Shown here piece after piece: positions 1 to 7,912 of a stretch of DNA of 26,258 nucleotides. Origin of the DNA: Bacillota bacterium (lineage in GTDB: Bacteria; Bacillota; UBA994; UBA5500); the NCBI GenBank assembly GCA_023436245.1, contig JAEZJZ010000011.1, positions 1 to 26,258 of the forward strand. Reading direction: 5' to 3'. Every line of letters begins with the position of its first letter. The first letter of the stretch is position 1. A model generated the notes under the pieces. It searched no databases and had not been told where the DNA came from. It saw only the letters and a program-made list of their open reading frames with translations. The position numbers and the translations under genes are program-made.

Positions 1-62
1 CACAGTCGCGGTTGCTGAGGAAGCATCTGGGCTGGCGCAGTGTGCTAGACAATGGCGGCTGC

Positions 63-139
63 GGGCGCCATGCATGGCGCCCCTACGGATGGCGCCTGCA
101 CAGTTCGCCTACCCCGTAGGGGGCGCATGCATGCGCCCC
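63..139. repeat. Two GTAG-flanked REP-like palindromes in divergent orientation
   Basis: There are two perfect 20-base palindromes with an ATGCAT core. The one at 63-82 is followed directly by CTAC (83-86), so it reads on the minus strand. The one at 120-139 is preceded directly by GTAG (116-119), so it reads on the plus strand. The arm sequences differ between the two but each remains self-complementary. A tetranucleotide GTAG next to a palindrome is the layout of REP sequences. An open frame runs through this stretch into rel but is not thought to be coding. Confidence 0.75.
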
Positions 140-188
140 GGGTTCACATGGCTCACCATGCTTCCATAGTTGTGCTTCTGTGCCATCT

Positions 189-245
189 GCTTCTCGCAAG
201 CGAGAAGCACCTTCAATTAGATCGCAGAGCAGTGGCTCTGCTTTG
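189..245 (+). repeat. Two-hairpin repeat, copy 1
   Basis: Hairpin A has arms 189-197 and 200-208. A 15-base A/T-rich linker ending in TAGATC follows. Hairpin B has arms GCAGAGC (224-230) and GCTCTGC (235-241). The arm sequences differ from the other copies but both stems pair perfectly. Copy 2 follows within 15 bases. Confidence 0.75.
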
Positions 246-255
246 GGGCCCACCC

Positions 256-313
256 GATTCTCGCAAGCGAGAATCGCCTCTATTTAGATCGCAGCACATA
301 GTGCTGCTGTGGC
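256..313 (+). repeat. Two-hairpin repeat, copy 2
   Basis: Hairpin A is 256-275 (GATTCTCGC arm and its complement). The 15-base linker is 276-290. Hairpin B has arms GCAGCAC (291-297) and GTGCTGC (301-307). It lies about 30 bases before the rel start, so it should be in the rel leader if transcription starts upstream. Confidence 0.8.
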
Positions 314-336
314 ATCTACGAAAGGATTTGAGGCCG

Positions 337-2517
337 ATGTTTCCGCAGGAGCTGATTCCCCTGCTGGACAAGGTACAAAGCTATAATAAGCAGGCCGATT
401 TCGAGCGCATCCACAAAGGATTCATGTTTGCTGCCCGTGCACATGCCGGGCAGCTACGTGCATCTGGGGAGGATTACATCATTCACCCGCTGGGTGTGGC
501 CACTATTCTGGCCGAGCTGCAGCTGGACACGGATACGCTGGTGGCGGCCATGCTGCATGACGTGGTGGAGGATACCGGGGTGACCCTGTCCGAGGTGGAG
601 TCTGAGTTCGGCCCACTGGTAGCCAAGCTGGTGGACGGAGTGACCAAGCTCGGACGGCTAGAGGACCTGAACAAGCAGGAGCGGCAGGCCGAGAATCTGC
701 GCAAGATGTTCCTGGCCATGTCTGAGGATCTGCGCGTAATTCTGATCAAACTGGCAGATCGCTTGCACAACATGCGCACCCTCAAATATCGCCCGCTGGT
801 GAAGCAGAAGGAGACGGCGCTGGAGACAAGAGAGATTTTTGCCCCGTTGGCTGGGCGCCTTGGCATCAGCCGCGTCCAGTGGGAACTGGAGGACTTGGCT
901 TTCCGCTATCTGGAACCGGAGAAGTACCGGGAGATCACCGAGAAGGTGGCCAAGAAGCGGGAAGTGCGTGAGGAGATCACTAGCCACGCCTTGTCCGAAC
1001 TGCGCGAGAAGCTGCAGGAGGTGGGCATCCCCGCCGAGGTTTCCGGCAGACCTAAGCATTTCTACAGCATCTTCCGCAAGATGGAGTCGGGCAAGACGTT
1101 CGAGGAGATCTTTGACCTGACGGCGGTGCGCGTGATCGTCTCCACCGTGAAAGAGTGTTACGAGGTGCTTGGCTTGGTGCACAGCATCTGGCGTCCGATC
1201 CCTGGACGCTTCAAGGACTACATCGCCGTACCGAAGCCTAACCTCTATCAGTCGTTGCACACGACCGTGATCGGTGATCGCGGTGAGCCGTTGGAAATTC
1301 AGATTCGCACCGCCGAGATGCATCGCCTGGCTGAGCACGGCATCGCCGCTCACTGGGCCTACAAGGAGGGTGGACGGCCCGATCAGCGTCTGCAGGAGAG
1401 ACTCTCCTGGCTCCGTGGGATCATCGAATGGCAACAGGACCTGCGCGATGCCCAGGAGTTTGTGGACGGAGTGAAGATCGAGCTCTATCCCGATGACGTT
1501 TTCGTCTTCTCGCCCAAAGGTGACGTGATCAATTTGCCGGCTGGCTCGAACGCCATCGACTTTGCCTATCGCATTCACACCAACTTGGGTCACCGCTGCG
1601 TCGGGGCCAAGGTCAACGGGCGAATCGTGCCTTTGAACTACTCGTTGCAGAATGGCGACATCGTGGAAATACTCACCTCCAACAAGCTGAACGGTCCCAG
1701 TCGCGACTGGCTGAAGATGGTGCGCACCTCCGGAGCCAAGAGCAAGATTCGGGCCTGGTTCAAGAAGGAACAGCGAGAAGAGAGCATCGGCAAGGGACGC
1801 GACATGCTGGAGAAGGAGATTTCCCGTCTCGGTCTGGAGCCGCACTTGGTGCTGACCGACGAGCGCCTGGACCGCTTTCGCGAACGGCAGAACTTCCAAG
1901 CCATTGATGATCTCTACGCCTCCATCGGCTTTGGCGAGACTTCGCTGGCCGGGTTGGTGCCGCGCATGGTGGAGGACTATCGGGCGGAAACGGGCACTGT
2001 GGCAGTGGCCGAACTGGATTTCCCGGAAGTTGAACCGGAACGTCCCAGTCATACTGCCACTGGCGTCCAGGTGCGCGGGCTTCCCGACGCCCTCATTCGG
2101 TTCTCGCGCTGCTGCAGCCCCGTTCCGGGAGACCCGATCATCGGCTACATCACCCGTGGCCGTGGGGTCTCAGTGCACACGGCTACTTGCCCCAACGCGC
2201 AGACCCTGCAACGGGAGCGCGAGCGCCTGATCGATGTCTATTGGGATGAACAGCCTCGTTCGAACTATCCGGTGCGCATTGAGTTGACCGGCATGGATCG
2301 CCCTGGGTTGCTGCAGGACGTAGTGCAGCTCCTGGCTGAGAACAAGTTGAATATCAGCTCGTTTCAGGCGCGCACAGATCGCGACCGCACCGCTGCTGTC
2401 ACCTTCACCATTGTGGTGCGCGATAGAGCGCATCTGGAGACGGTGATGCAGCGCTTGACGCGCATCCGTGACGTCTTCACGGTGCACCGCGTGGCGGCTC
2501 CGGCACATCACAACTGA
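337..2517 (+). CDS. rel: Bifunctional (p)ppGpp synthetase/hydrolase, RelA/SpoT family
   Basis: This enzyme makes and degrades the stringent-response alarmone (p)ppGpp in the cytoplasm. The 726-aa protein has the full long-RSH layout. The HD hydrolase domain has His74-Asp75 in LHDVVED and a later LADRLHNM. The synthetase domain has RFKD at 291-294 followed by YIAVPKPNLYQSLHTTV. The TGS domain starts near 386, the CC-containing region is at 592-593 and a C-terminal ACT domain runs from about 645. RFKD, rather than the EFDD of monofunctional RelA, together with an intact HD site, argues for a bifunctional Rel. The open frame extends upstream to 52, but that part translates palindromic repeats. 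The ATG at 337, with AAAGGA at 321-326, fits the family N-terminus (MFPQELIPLLDKV). dtd follows after about 50 bases, as in many Firmicutes. Confidence 0.96.
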   Translation: MFPQELIPLLDKVQSYNKQADFERIHKGFMFAARAHAGQLRASGEDYIIHPLGVATILAELQLDTDTLVAAMLHDVVEDTGVTLSEVESEFGPLVAKLVDGVTKLGRLEDLNKQERQAENLRKMFLAMSEDLRVILIKLADRLHNMRTLKYRPLVKQKETALETREIFAPLAGRLGISRVQWELEDLAFRYLEPEKYREITEKVAKKREVREEITSHALSELREKLQEVGIPAEVSGRPKHFYSIFRKMESGKTFEEIFDLTAVRVIVSTVKECYEVLGLVHSIWRPIPGRFKDYIAVPKPNLYQSLHTTVIGDRGEPLEIQIRTAEMHRLAEHGIAAHWAYKEGGRPDQRLQERLSWLRGIIEWQQDLRDAQEFVDGVKIELYPDDVFVFSPKGDVINLPAGSNAIDFAYRIHTNLGHRCVGAKVNGRIVPLNYSLQNGDIVEILTSNKLNGPSRDWLKMVRTSGAKSKIRAWFKKEQREESIGKGRDMLEKEISRLGLEPHLVLTDERLDRFRERQNFQAIDDLYASIGFGETSLAGLVPRMVEDYRAETGTVAVAELDFPEVEPERPSHTATGVQVRGLPDALIRFSRCCSPVPGDPIIGYITRGRGVSVHTATCPNAQTLQRERERLIDVYWDEQPRSNYPVRIELTGMDRPGLLQDVVQLLAENKLNISSFQARTDRDRTAAVTFTIVVRDRAHLETVMQRLTRIRDVFTVHRVAAPAHHN

Positions 2518-2569
2518 GGGGGTCGCACAGCAGTCTCGGTTGACAGAGCGATAGATCGGAGGTTATGGC

Positions 2570-3019
2570 ATGCGAGCGGTAGTGCAACGGGTGAGATGCG
2601 CCCAAGTGAGTGTGGACGAACAGGTCGTTGGCAGCATCGACCAAGGCCTGGTGGTCTTGATCGGTGTGGGGGAGGGCGATACCCTAAATGATGCCGAATA
2701 CATCGCCAGCAAGGTTACCAATCTGCGCATCTTCGATGATCAGCAGGGGAAGATGAATCTGAGCGTCGCTGATGTGGGGGGCGCTATTCTGGCTATTTCG
2801 CAATTCACCCTGCACGGAGATGCACGCAAGGGGCGGCGTCCGAGTTACAGCAATGCGGCTGCACCGGGAGCAGCGGACGAGCTCTATCGCCAGACAGTGG
2901 ATCTGCTGCGCCAGACCGGGATTCCGGTGGAGACAGGCGTCTTTCAGGCGATGATGCAGGTGACACTCCAGAACGATGGGCCGGTGACTATCCTGCTCGA
3001 TAGTCAGCGGCTGTTCTGA
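2570..3019 (+). CDS. dtd: D-aminoacyl-tRNA deacylase
   Basis: This cytoplasmic proofreading enzyme hydrolyses D-amino acids from mischarged tRNA. At 149 aa it has the normal family length. It begins MRAVVQRV, and it carries the two active-site signatures: SQFTL in the middle and NDGPVT near the C-terminus, the latter supplying the cross-subunit Gly-cisPro motif. A GGAGG lies about 9 bases before the ATG. It sits 52 bases after rel, a common pairing, so co-transcription is likely. The coding region ends exactly where a 19-base tandem repeat begins. Confidence 0.96.
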   Translation: MRAVVQRVRCAQVSVDEQVVGSIDQGLVVLIGVGEGDTLNDAEYIASKVTNLRIFDDQQGKMNLSVADVGGAILAISQFTLHGDARKGRRPSYSNAAAPGAADELYRQTVDLLRQTGIPVETGVFQAMMQVTLQNDGPVTILLDSQRLF

Positions 3020-3022
3020 GTG

Positions 3023-3098
3023 ATACCAGCTGATTCTCGAGGTACCAGCTGATTCTCGAGGTACAAACTGATTCTCGAGGTACAAACTGATTCTCGAC
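3023..3098 (+). repeat. Four tandem 19-base units leading into a two-hairpin repeat
   Basis: Units at 3023-3041, 3042-3060, 3061-3079 and 3080-3098 each end in CTGATTCTCGA followed by G or C. Units 1-2 read ACCAGCTGATT and units 3-4 read ACAAACTGATT. The 3' part of the last unit is also the left arm of hairpin A of copy 3. The array therefore looks like a tandem expansion of the left edge of the two-hairpin element. Confidence 0.8.
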
Positions 3099-3142
3099 AA
3101 GCGAGAATCACTTCCATTGAGATCGCAACACTAAAGTGTTGC
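3089..3142 (+). repeat. Two-hairpin repeat, copy 3
   Basis: Hairpin A has arms 3089-3096 and 3102-3109. The linker 3110-3124 ends in TGAGATC. Hairpin B has arms GCAACAC (3125-3131) and GTGTTGC (3136-3142). It is followed by TGGACAAG, not by a Shine-Dalgarno sequence. It lies between dtd and the MBL hydrolase gene. Confidence 0.8.
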
Positions 3143-3144
3143 TG

Positions 3145-3180
3145 GACAAGCGAGAATCATTTTATTGAGATCGCAACACT
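3145..3180 (+). repeat. Two-hairpin repeat, copy 4 (truncated)
   Basis: This copy keeps only the right arm of hairpin A (CAAGCGAGAATC), the linker and the left arm of hairpin B (GCAACACT). The sequence then diverges, so both hairpins are broken. It directly abuts copy 3. Confidence 0.6.
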
Positions 3181-3219
3181 GCGTGCCAGAACGTTCAGGA
3201 AGTCGCTTTCTTCCCCACC

Positions 3220-3275
3220 GTAGCTCCCGCAGCATGCTGCGGGATAGGGATCGGCTCGGCATGCCGCGCCGCTAC
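3220..3275. repeat. REP-like palindrome pair in convergent orientation
   Basis: GTAG (3220-3223) precedes a perfect palindrome at 3226-3243. A second palindrome at 3252-3271, with one mismatch, is followed directly by CTAC (3272-3275). The unit therefore runs GTAG-palindrome-palindrome-CTAC, like the paired REP arrangement called BIME in enterobacteria. The rest of this 305-base spacer holds the other repeats listed here and a decayed hairpin-B end at 3300-3313. Confidence 0.6.
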
Positions 3276-3324
3276 GGAGCACAAACTGAATGATCTCGGG
3301 TGCTGCTGGGAGGTGATGAGGGGA

Positions 3325-3942
3325 ATGCAAATCTCGAAGGAGCGCCTGGGGCCGCTCGGCACCAACACCTATCTGGTGCTGGATGAGCAGAGCGGCGAGG
3401 CGTTGTTGATTGACCCCGCCGCCGCAGGCGAGCGTCTGCGGCAGATGCTTGCTGGGCAGGAGCGGGCGGTCAAGTACATAGTGGCTACGCACGGGCACTC
3501 GGACCATGTGGCCGGCCTGGCCTTGGCCAAGGAACTGACCGGCGCGCGCATCTTGATCCACCTGGCTGATGCGCCGATGCTGCAGGATGTGGACAATGTG
3601 GTCTCCCGTTACCTCGGGGTGACTGAGCAGCTGCCGGCCGCCGACGGAACGCTGGTTGAAGGCGATGTGCTGCAAGTCGGCAACCTCAGCTTCAGTGTGA
3701 TGCACACCCCCGGCCATACGCCGGGAGGTATCTGCCTCTTGGGAGAAGGCGTGCTGTTCTCTGGTGATACGCTCTTTGCCGGTTCGATTGGCCGTTACGA
3801 TTTGGACGGTGGTGACCTCGGCAAACTGCAGGCTTCGCTCAGCAAGCTGCGCAACCTACCTGAGGAGACGGTAGTCTATCCAGGGCATGGCCCGGAGACG
3901 ACCATCGGCTCCGAGCGACTACATAATCGCTTCATGAAATAG
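3325..3942 (+). CDS. MBL-fold metallo-hydrolase, glyoxalase II-like
   Basis: This is a metallo-beta-lactamase-fold hydrolase of the hydroxyacylglutathione hydrolase-like (YcbL type) group. Its substrate is unknown here, with thioester hydrolysis the family guess. The 205-aa chain begins with a family-like N-terminus ending LGPLGTNTYLV. It carries the di-metal ligands T-H56-G-H58-S-D60-H61, then HTPGH (H127, H131), D148 in SGDT and H188 in YPGHGPE. Start choice: GGGAGGTGAT at 3308-3317 closely matches the anti-Shine-Dalgarno sequence and favours the ATG at 3325 over GTG 3313 or ATG 3316. That binding site is the right end of a decayed two-hairpin repeat. In many Clostridia this gene is followed by hemZ and hisS, but neither is present here. 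Confidence 0.92.
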   Translation: MQISKERLGPLGTNTYLVLDEQSGEALLIDPAAAGERLRQMLAGQERAVKYIVATHGHSDHVAGLALAKELTGARILIHLADAPMLQDVDNVVSRYLGVTEQLPAADGTLVEGDVLQVGNLSFSVMHTPGHTPGGICLLGEGVLFSGDTLFAGSIGRYDLDGGDLGKLQASLSKLRNLPEETVVYPGHGPETTIGSERLHNRFMK

Positions 3943-3995
3943 GCCAGTGACCATGCGAATCTAGCATGGATGTTTGCCGGGTTGTCCAATGCTTC

Positions 3996-4119
3996 GTAGA
4001 GGCTCGGCATGCCGAGCCGTTCCAGAGCTGTTGCCGGCAGACGGCGTGAAAAGCGGGTCGCATGCATGCGACCCCTGCGGGTGACCCATAGCTTAGTAGG
4101 GGCGCCATGCATGGCGCCC
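3996..4119 (+). repeat. Three REP-like palindromes
   Basis: The first palindrome (4001-4018) has GTAG at 3996-3999, the second (4055-4074) has no intact GTAG, and the third (4100-4119) has GTAG directly before it at 4096-4099. The second and third share the ATGCAT core but differ in their arms (GGGTCGC versus GGGCGCC), each still perfectly paired. The rest of this 348-base spacer before aspS holds two copies of the two-hairpin repeat. I see no gene in it. Confidence 0.7.
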
Positions 4120-4167
4120 GTGCTCCAGTTCTTGCCGACCCGCTTTCCGAGTGACGAGCCTATGGGT

Positions 4168-4207
4168 GCAAGAATCGCTTTATTGAGATCGCAGCACTAT
4201 GTGCTGC
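4168..4207 (+). repeat. Two-hairpin repeat, copy 5 (left arm lost)
   Basis: Only the right arm of hairpin A (GCAAGAATC, 4168-4176) remains, followed by a 14-base linker ending in TGAGATC. Hairpin B is intact: GCAGCAC (4191-4197) and GTGCTGC (4201-4207), followed by TGGAGG. Copy 6 follows directly. Confidence 0.7.
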
Positions 4208-4221
4208 TGGAGGTACAAGCT

Positions 4222-4281
4222 GATTCTTGGCGAGCAAGAATCACTCTATTGAGATCGCAACACTAACGTGTTGCTGGGAGG
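4222..4281 (+). repeat. Two-hairpin repeat, copy 6, ending in the aspS ribosome binding site
   Basis: Hairpin A has arms GATTCTTG (4222-4229) and CAAGAATC (4235-4242). Compared with copies 2 and 3, a C-to-T change in one arm is matched by G-to-A in the other. Hairpin B has arms GCAACAC (4257-4263) and GTGTTGC (4268-4274). GGGAGG at 4276-4281 starts two bases after the stem and is the Shine-Dalgarno of aspS. Confidence 0.8.
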
Positions 4282-4290
4282 AGAGAGATT

Positions 4291-6060
4291 GTGATGAACC
4301 AGCATTTTCATTGGCAACGGACAGACTACTGCGGAGATCTCCGCAAAGAGCAAGTAGGGCAGACGGTGGTCTTGCTTGGCTGGGTGCAGAAGAGGCGTGA
4401 CCTCGGCGGCCTGATCTTCATCGACCTTCGGGATCGCAGCGGGCTGGTGCAGCTGACGCTGGACCCGGAAGCAGCGCACGATGCATTTGCAGCAGCCGAG
4501 GCCGTGCGCTCCGAGTATGTGCTGGCCTGCCGCGGCGAGGTGGCGCTCCGGCCGGCTGGCTTGGAGAACCCAAATCTGCCGACCGGCGTACTGGAGGTCC
4601 ATGTTAGCGAGTTGGAAGTCCTGAATGCCGCCAAGACCCCACCCTTCTATATTCAGGCCGATCTGGATGCCGATGAGACTTTGCGCCTCAGGTACCGTTA
4701 TCTGGACTTGCGTCGGCCCGATCTGCAAAATGCGCTGATGCTGCGCCATCGAGTGGCGATGACGGTACGCAACTTCCTGGACGAGCAGCACTTCCTGGAG
4801 ATCGAGACGCCAATGCTCACGCGCAGCACGCCAGAGGGTGCCCGGGACTATCTGGTGCCGTCTCGCGTTGCGCCCGGCAATTTCTATGCGTTGCCGCAGT
4901 CGCCGCAACTCTTCAAGCAGTTGCTGATGGTGGCAGGCTATGACCGTTATTACCAGTTGGCACGCTGCTTCCGGGACGAGGATTTGCGGGCCGATCGTCA
5001 GCCGGAGTTCACCCAGATCGATGTGGAGATGTCCTTCGTCGGAGAGTCAGATGTCCAACAGGTGGCGGAGGGCATGGTGCGCGCCGTCTGTCAGTCAACT
5101 CTGCAGCTCGATCCGGACCAAATCGCTTTCCCGCGCATGACCTATGCCGAGGCGATGTCGCGCTACGGTTCGGACAAACCAGACACTCGCTTTGGGCTGG
5201 AGTTGGTCGACCTGACCGACCTGGTACGCAACTCCGAGTTCAAGGTGTTCCGCGAGGCCACCCAGGTGAAGGCGATCAATGCCAAGGGCGCTGCTGCCCG
5301 CTTCTCGCGCAAGGAGATCGACAAGCTAGGCGAGTATGTGGCCAAGTACGGTGCCAAGGGTCTGGCCTGGATGGCCATAGAGCAAGAAGGCGTGCGCTCT
5401 CCCATCGGCAAGTTTTTTGATCAATCACAGCTGCAATTGATTCAGCAGGCGACGGACGCAGAGCCGGGCGACTTGCTGTTCTTTGTGGCCGACCAGCCGG
5501 CGATTGTGTCGCAGGCACTGGGCGCTTTGCGCCTGCACTTGGGCGATTTGCTCGGCCTGATTCCAGCCAACAGTTTCAACTTCCTCTGGGTGACCGAGTT
5601 CCCGCTTCTGGAATGGAACCCGGACGAGCACCGGTTTGTGGCGTTGCACCACCCGTTCACTTCCCCCATGGAGGAAGACCTGCCGCTGCTCCAGAGCGAT
5701 CCCGGTCGCGTGCGCGCTCGCGCCTACGATCTGGTGCTGAACGGCGTGGAGCTTGGCGGCGGCAGCATTCGCATTCACCGGCGGGACGTGCAGGAACGCA
5801 TGTTCCAGGTGCTGGGCATGAGTGCGGAGGAATCCACCGAGAAGTTTGGCTTCCTGCTGGACGCCTTCGAATACGGCACTCCGCCGCACGGCGGCATCGC
5901 CTTTGGGCTCGATCGTCTGGTGATGCTCTTGGCCAACCGGCCCAGCATCCGCGATGTGATCGCTTTCCCTAAGACCACCAGCGCCGGTGATCTGATGACT
6001 CAGGCACCCAATTCGGTCGATGCGAAGCAGTTGCGCGAACTCAATCTATCCATTGGCTAG
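4291..6060 (+). CDS. aspS: Aspartyl-tRNA synthetase
   Basis: This class II synthetase charges tRNA-Asp with aspartate in the cytoplasm. The 589-aa protein has the bacterial-type layout: an N-terminal OB-fold anticodon-binding domain (GWVQKRRDLGGLIFIDLRD), then RYRYLDLRRP, motif 2 with FRDED at 226-230 and ADRQPEFTQID, an inserted GAD domain in the middle, and motif 3 GLDRL at 539-543. Start: GTG 4291 is 9 bases from GGGAGG (4276-4281) and ATG 4294 is 12 bases from it, so either could be used. hisS, a usual neighbour in Clostridia, is not next to it. Whether the enzyme also acts on tRNA-Asn cannot be settled from this window. Confidence 0.96.
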   Translation: MMNQHFHWQRTDYCGDLRKEQVGQTVVLLGWVQKRRDLGGLIFIDLRDRSGLVQLTLDPEAAHDAFAAAEAVRSEYVLACRGEVALRPAGLENPNLPTGVLEVHVSELEVLNAAKTPPFYIQADLDADETLRLRYRYLDLRRPDLQNALMLRHRVAMTVRNFLDEQHFLEIETPMLTRSTPEGARDYLVPSRVAPGNFYALPQSPQLFKQLLMVAGYDRYYQLARCFRDEDLRADRQPEFTQIDVEMSFVGESDVQQVAEGMVRAVCQSTLQLDPDQIAFPRMTYAEAMSRYGSDKPDTRFGLELVDLTDLVRNSEFKVFREATQVKAINAKGAAARFSRKEIDKLGEYVAKYGAKGLAWMAIEQEGVRSPIGKFFDQSQLQLIQQATDAEPGDLLFFVADQPAIVSQALGALRLHLGDLLGLIPANSFNFLWVTEFPLLEWNPDEHRFVALHHPFTSPMEEDLPLLQSDPGRVRARAYDLVLNGVELGGGSIRIHRRDVQERMFQVLGMSAEESTEKFGFLLDAFEYGTPPHGGIAFGLDRLVMLLANRPSIRDVIAFPKTTSAGDLMTQAPNSVDAKQLRELNLSIG

Positions 6061-6134
6061 CATCTTCTGACCCTCTCCTGGCAGGCGTCTGCCGATCTAG
6101 TAGCGAAGTAAGATGGGTGGAAGGAGGCACTGCA

Positions 6135-6827
6135 GTGAGAGAAATTGAGCGTTTCTGGAAGGAGGCCATGGCAGCGATTCTGCCCATGGCTCTGGTGATC
6201 ACCTTGTTACAGTTGACGGTGATCAGGATTCCGGCCGAGGATTTCTGGTTGTTTATCGGCGGCTGCGTTTTTGTCCTGCTTGGGATGACTGTGTTCTTGA
6301 TCGGCGCCGAGACCGGTTTGACTCAACTGGGCAGGCTGCTCGGTAACTCGCTGCCTACTACCGGATCGGTACCGCTGTTCGTACTGGCCTCGTTCCTGTT
6401 GGGCGCGATCGTGACCGTTGCTGAGCCGGATGTGCGTGTGCTGGCTGGGCAGTTTGCCACCTTGTCTGATGGCGCAGTGAGCAAGACCGTTCTGATTGGG
6501 CTCGTCGCCCTCGGAGTCGGCTTGTTTGTTGCGCTGGCCATGCTGCGCATCGTGCTCGGCACCCCGATTCGCCTAGTCCTGACCATTGGCTACGGTCTGG
6601 TGTTGCTGCTGGCGTTGGTCACACCACCGGCTTACTTGCCGCTCTCCTTCGACTCCGGGGGCGTCACCACCGGTCCCATGACTGTGCCGTTCATCCTCAG
6701 TCTGGGAGCCGGTACTTCCGCGGTCATGCGTGGCAGGTCCACTCTAGCTGATGGCTTTGGTTTGGTGGGGCTGGCCTCTTTGGGGCCGGTGATGGCCGTG
6801 ATGCTGCTCGGGGTGTGGCTGGGATGA
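6135..6827 (+). CDS. DUF1538 family membrane protein, first half-size copy
   Basis: This is a predicted integral membrane protein of 230 aa with about six or seven hydrophobic segments and almost no soluble domain. It carries the family-type motifs AEPDVRVLA near residue 100 and SFDSGGVTTGPMTVPF near residue 180. The function of DUF1538 is not established, and a transport role is a guess from topology. Start: GTG 6135, seven bases after AGGAGG (6122-6127), rather than the earlier in-frame GTG at 6117. The stop overlaps the next ATG. As I recall the family, full-length members hold both halves in one chain, so this gene pair would be a split version. Confidence 0.82.
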   Translation: MREIERFWKEAMAAILPMALVITLLQLTVIRIPAEDFWLFIGGCVFVLLGMTVFLIGAETGLTQLGRLLGNSLPTTGSVPLFVLASFLLGAIVTVAEPDVRVLAGQFATLSDGAVSKTVLIGLVALGVGLFVALAMLRIVLGTPIRLVLTIGYGLVLLLALVTPPAYLPLSFDSGGVTTGPMTVPFILSLGAGTSAVMRGRSTLADGFGLVGLASLGPVMAVMLLGVWLG

Positions 6828-7573
6828 CGATGATTAGCAAGCTGTTCGCCGGGCTGCCTGCCGTGGCACTTGAGGTCGCTCTGGCGCTTGTCCCGTTGTT
6901 CCTACTTGTTCCGCTAGTCTCACTACTCTATCGTCCGCCAGCACGGCTGACAAGGGACATTTGGCGAGGGCTGTTGCTCACCTTCATTGGCATCACCCTG
7001 CTGCTCCACGGGGTGCATGTCGGTTTTCTGTCAGCCGGTCAGAGCGTGGGTGAGGTGCTCGGTGCGCTGCCGGCTAAGTGGCTAGCCATCCCCATCGGCG
7101 CTCTGCTCGGCTTTGTCGCTGCCCTGGCAGAGCCTGCGGTGCACGTGCTCTGTGCGCAAGTTGAGTCCGCCAGTAGCGGGAGCATTCGCAAACGGGTATT
7201 GCTCTACACTGTGTCAGGGAGCGTGTCCCTGTTGGTTGCTTTGGGCATGGCTAGGATAGTCTATGGCATCCCCTTTGCTTGGCTGATCTTCGCTGGCTAC
7301 GGCATAGTGTTGCTGATTCTCCAGTTCTCCGATCCCGTTTTCAGTGCCATCGCCTTCGACGCCGGCGGTGTCGCCACTGGGCCGATGATGTCCACCTTTG
7401 TGCTCTCGGTGGGCATCGGCATTGCCGCTGCTACGGCCGGCAGGGACCCGATTCAGGATGGATTTGGCCTGGTGGCGTTGGTGGCTTTGGCTCCCATTCT
7501 AGCCATCATGCTGTTGGGTCGGATATACCAGTCTCAAAGAAAGGGTGAACAGCGTGACCAACGGAAAGAGTGA
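6824..7573 (+). CDS. DUF1538 family membrane protein, second half-size copy
   Basis: This 249-aa predicted membrane protein is related to the preceding one. It repeats the motif pair as AEPAVHVLC and AFDAGGVATGPMMSTF, each followed by a hydrophobic helix and a GFGLV segment (DGFGLVALVALAP here, DGFGLVGLASLGP in the upstream copy). This suggests internal duplication of an ancestral unit and a heterodimeric pair in the membrane. The ATG at 6824 overlaps the upstream stop as ATGA, so translational coupling is likely. There is no strong separate binding site. Its own 3' end overlaps the P-II-like gene. Confidence 0.82.
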   Translation: MTMISKLFAGLPAVALEVALALVPLFLLVPLVSLLYRPPARLTRDIWRGLLLTFIGITLLLHGVHVGFLSAGQSVGEVLGALPAKWLAIPIGALLGFVAALAEPAVHVLCAQVESASSGSIRKRVLLYTVSGSVSLLVALGMARIVYGIPFAWLIFAGYGIVLLILQFSDPVFSAIAFDAGGVATGPMMSTFVLSVGIGIAAATAGRDPIQDGFGLVALVALAPILAIMLLGRIYQSQRKGEQRDQRKE

Positions 7574-7877
7574 TCTGATCGTGGTGATCGTCAAACGTGG
7601 GCAGAGCATGGTGATTGTGGACGCGGCGAAGGCTGCCGGCGCGGAGGGAGCGACGATCATCCCAGGACGCGGTACCGGCATCCACGAACAGAAGAAGCTG
7701 TTCGGACTTGCCATCGAGCCAGAGAAGGATGTTGTCCTGAGCATTGTCCCGCAGGGCATCTCCGAACGTGTGCTGGAGGCAGTGATCAGCGCCGGCGACT
7801 TGCGGAAACCAGCCACCGGCATCGCCTTCGTGATCGAGTTATCAAGAGTTGCGGGAATAGCACATCTGCTCAACTAG
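7554..7877 (+). CDS. P-II (GlnB)-superfamily signalling protein linked to DUF1538
   Basis: This small 107-aa protein has the ferredoxin-like P-II fold signature: an N-terminal strand (DLIVVIVKRG), an A-A-G-A-x-G-A-T-I-I segment, a GRGTG loop where P-II proteins have the start of the T-loop, then IEPEKDVVLSIV. P-II proteins bind nucleotides and control partner proteins, often transporters. Overlap with a membrane-protein gene, as here, suggests it regulates the DUF1538 pair, which is inference. The T-loop is short and lacks the Tyr uridylylation site of GlnB. Start: GTG 7554, about 9 bases after AAAGG. GTG 7545 is the alternative. It overlaps the upstream gene by 20 bases. Confidence 0.78.
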   Translation: MTNGKSDLIVVIVKRGQSMVIVDAAKAAGAEGATIIPGRGTGIHEQKKLFGLAIEPEKDVVLSIVPQGISERVLEAVISAGDLRKPATGIAFVIELSRVAGIAHLLN

Positions 7878-7912
7878 GCAGCAACAATCTCCTCGATTAA
7901 CACGTCCTTCCG

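Noticed and set aside
63..139. CRISPR-like repeat array
   Set aside because: The repeats are self-palindromic, irregularly spaced, variable in sequence and lack spacers or cas genes.
52..336. N-terminal extension of rel by 95 residues
   Set aside because: The extension translates two palindromes and two hairpin repeats, and the family N-terminus begins at the ATG at 337.
658..2052. Long minus-strand open frame (464 codons) opposite rel
   Set aside because: It is a shadow of a certain plus-strand gene, with no recognisable domain.
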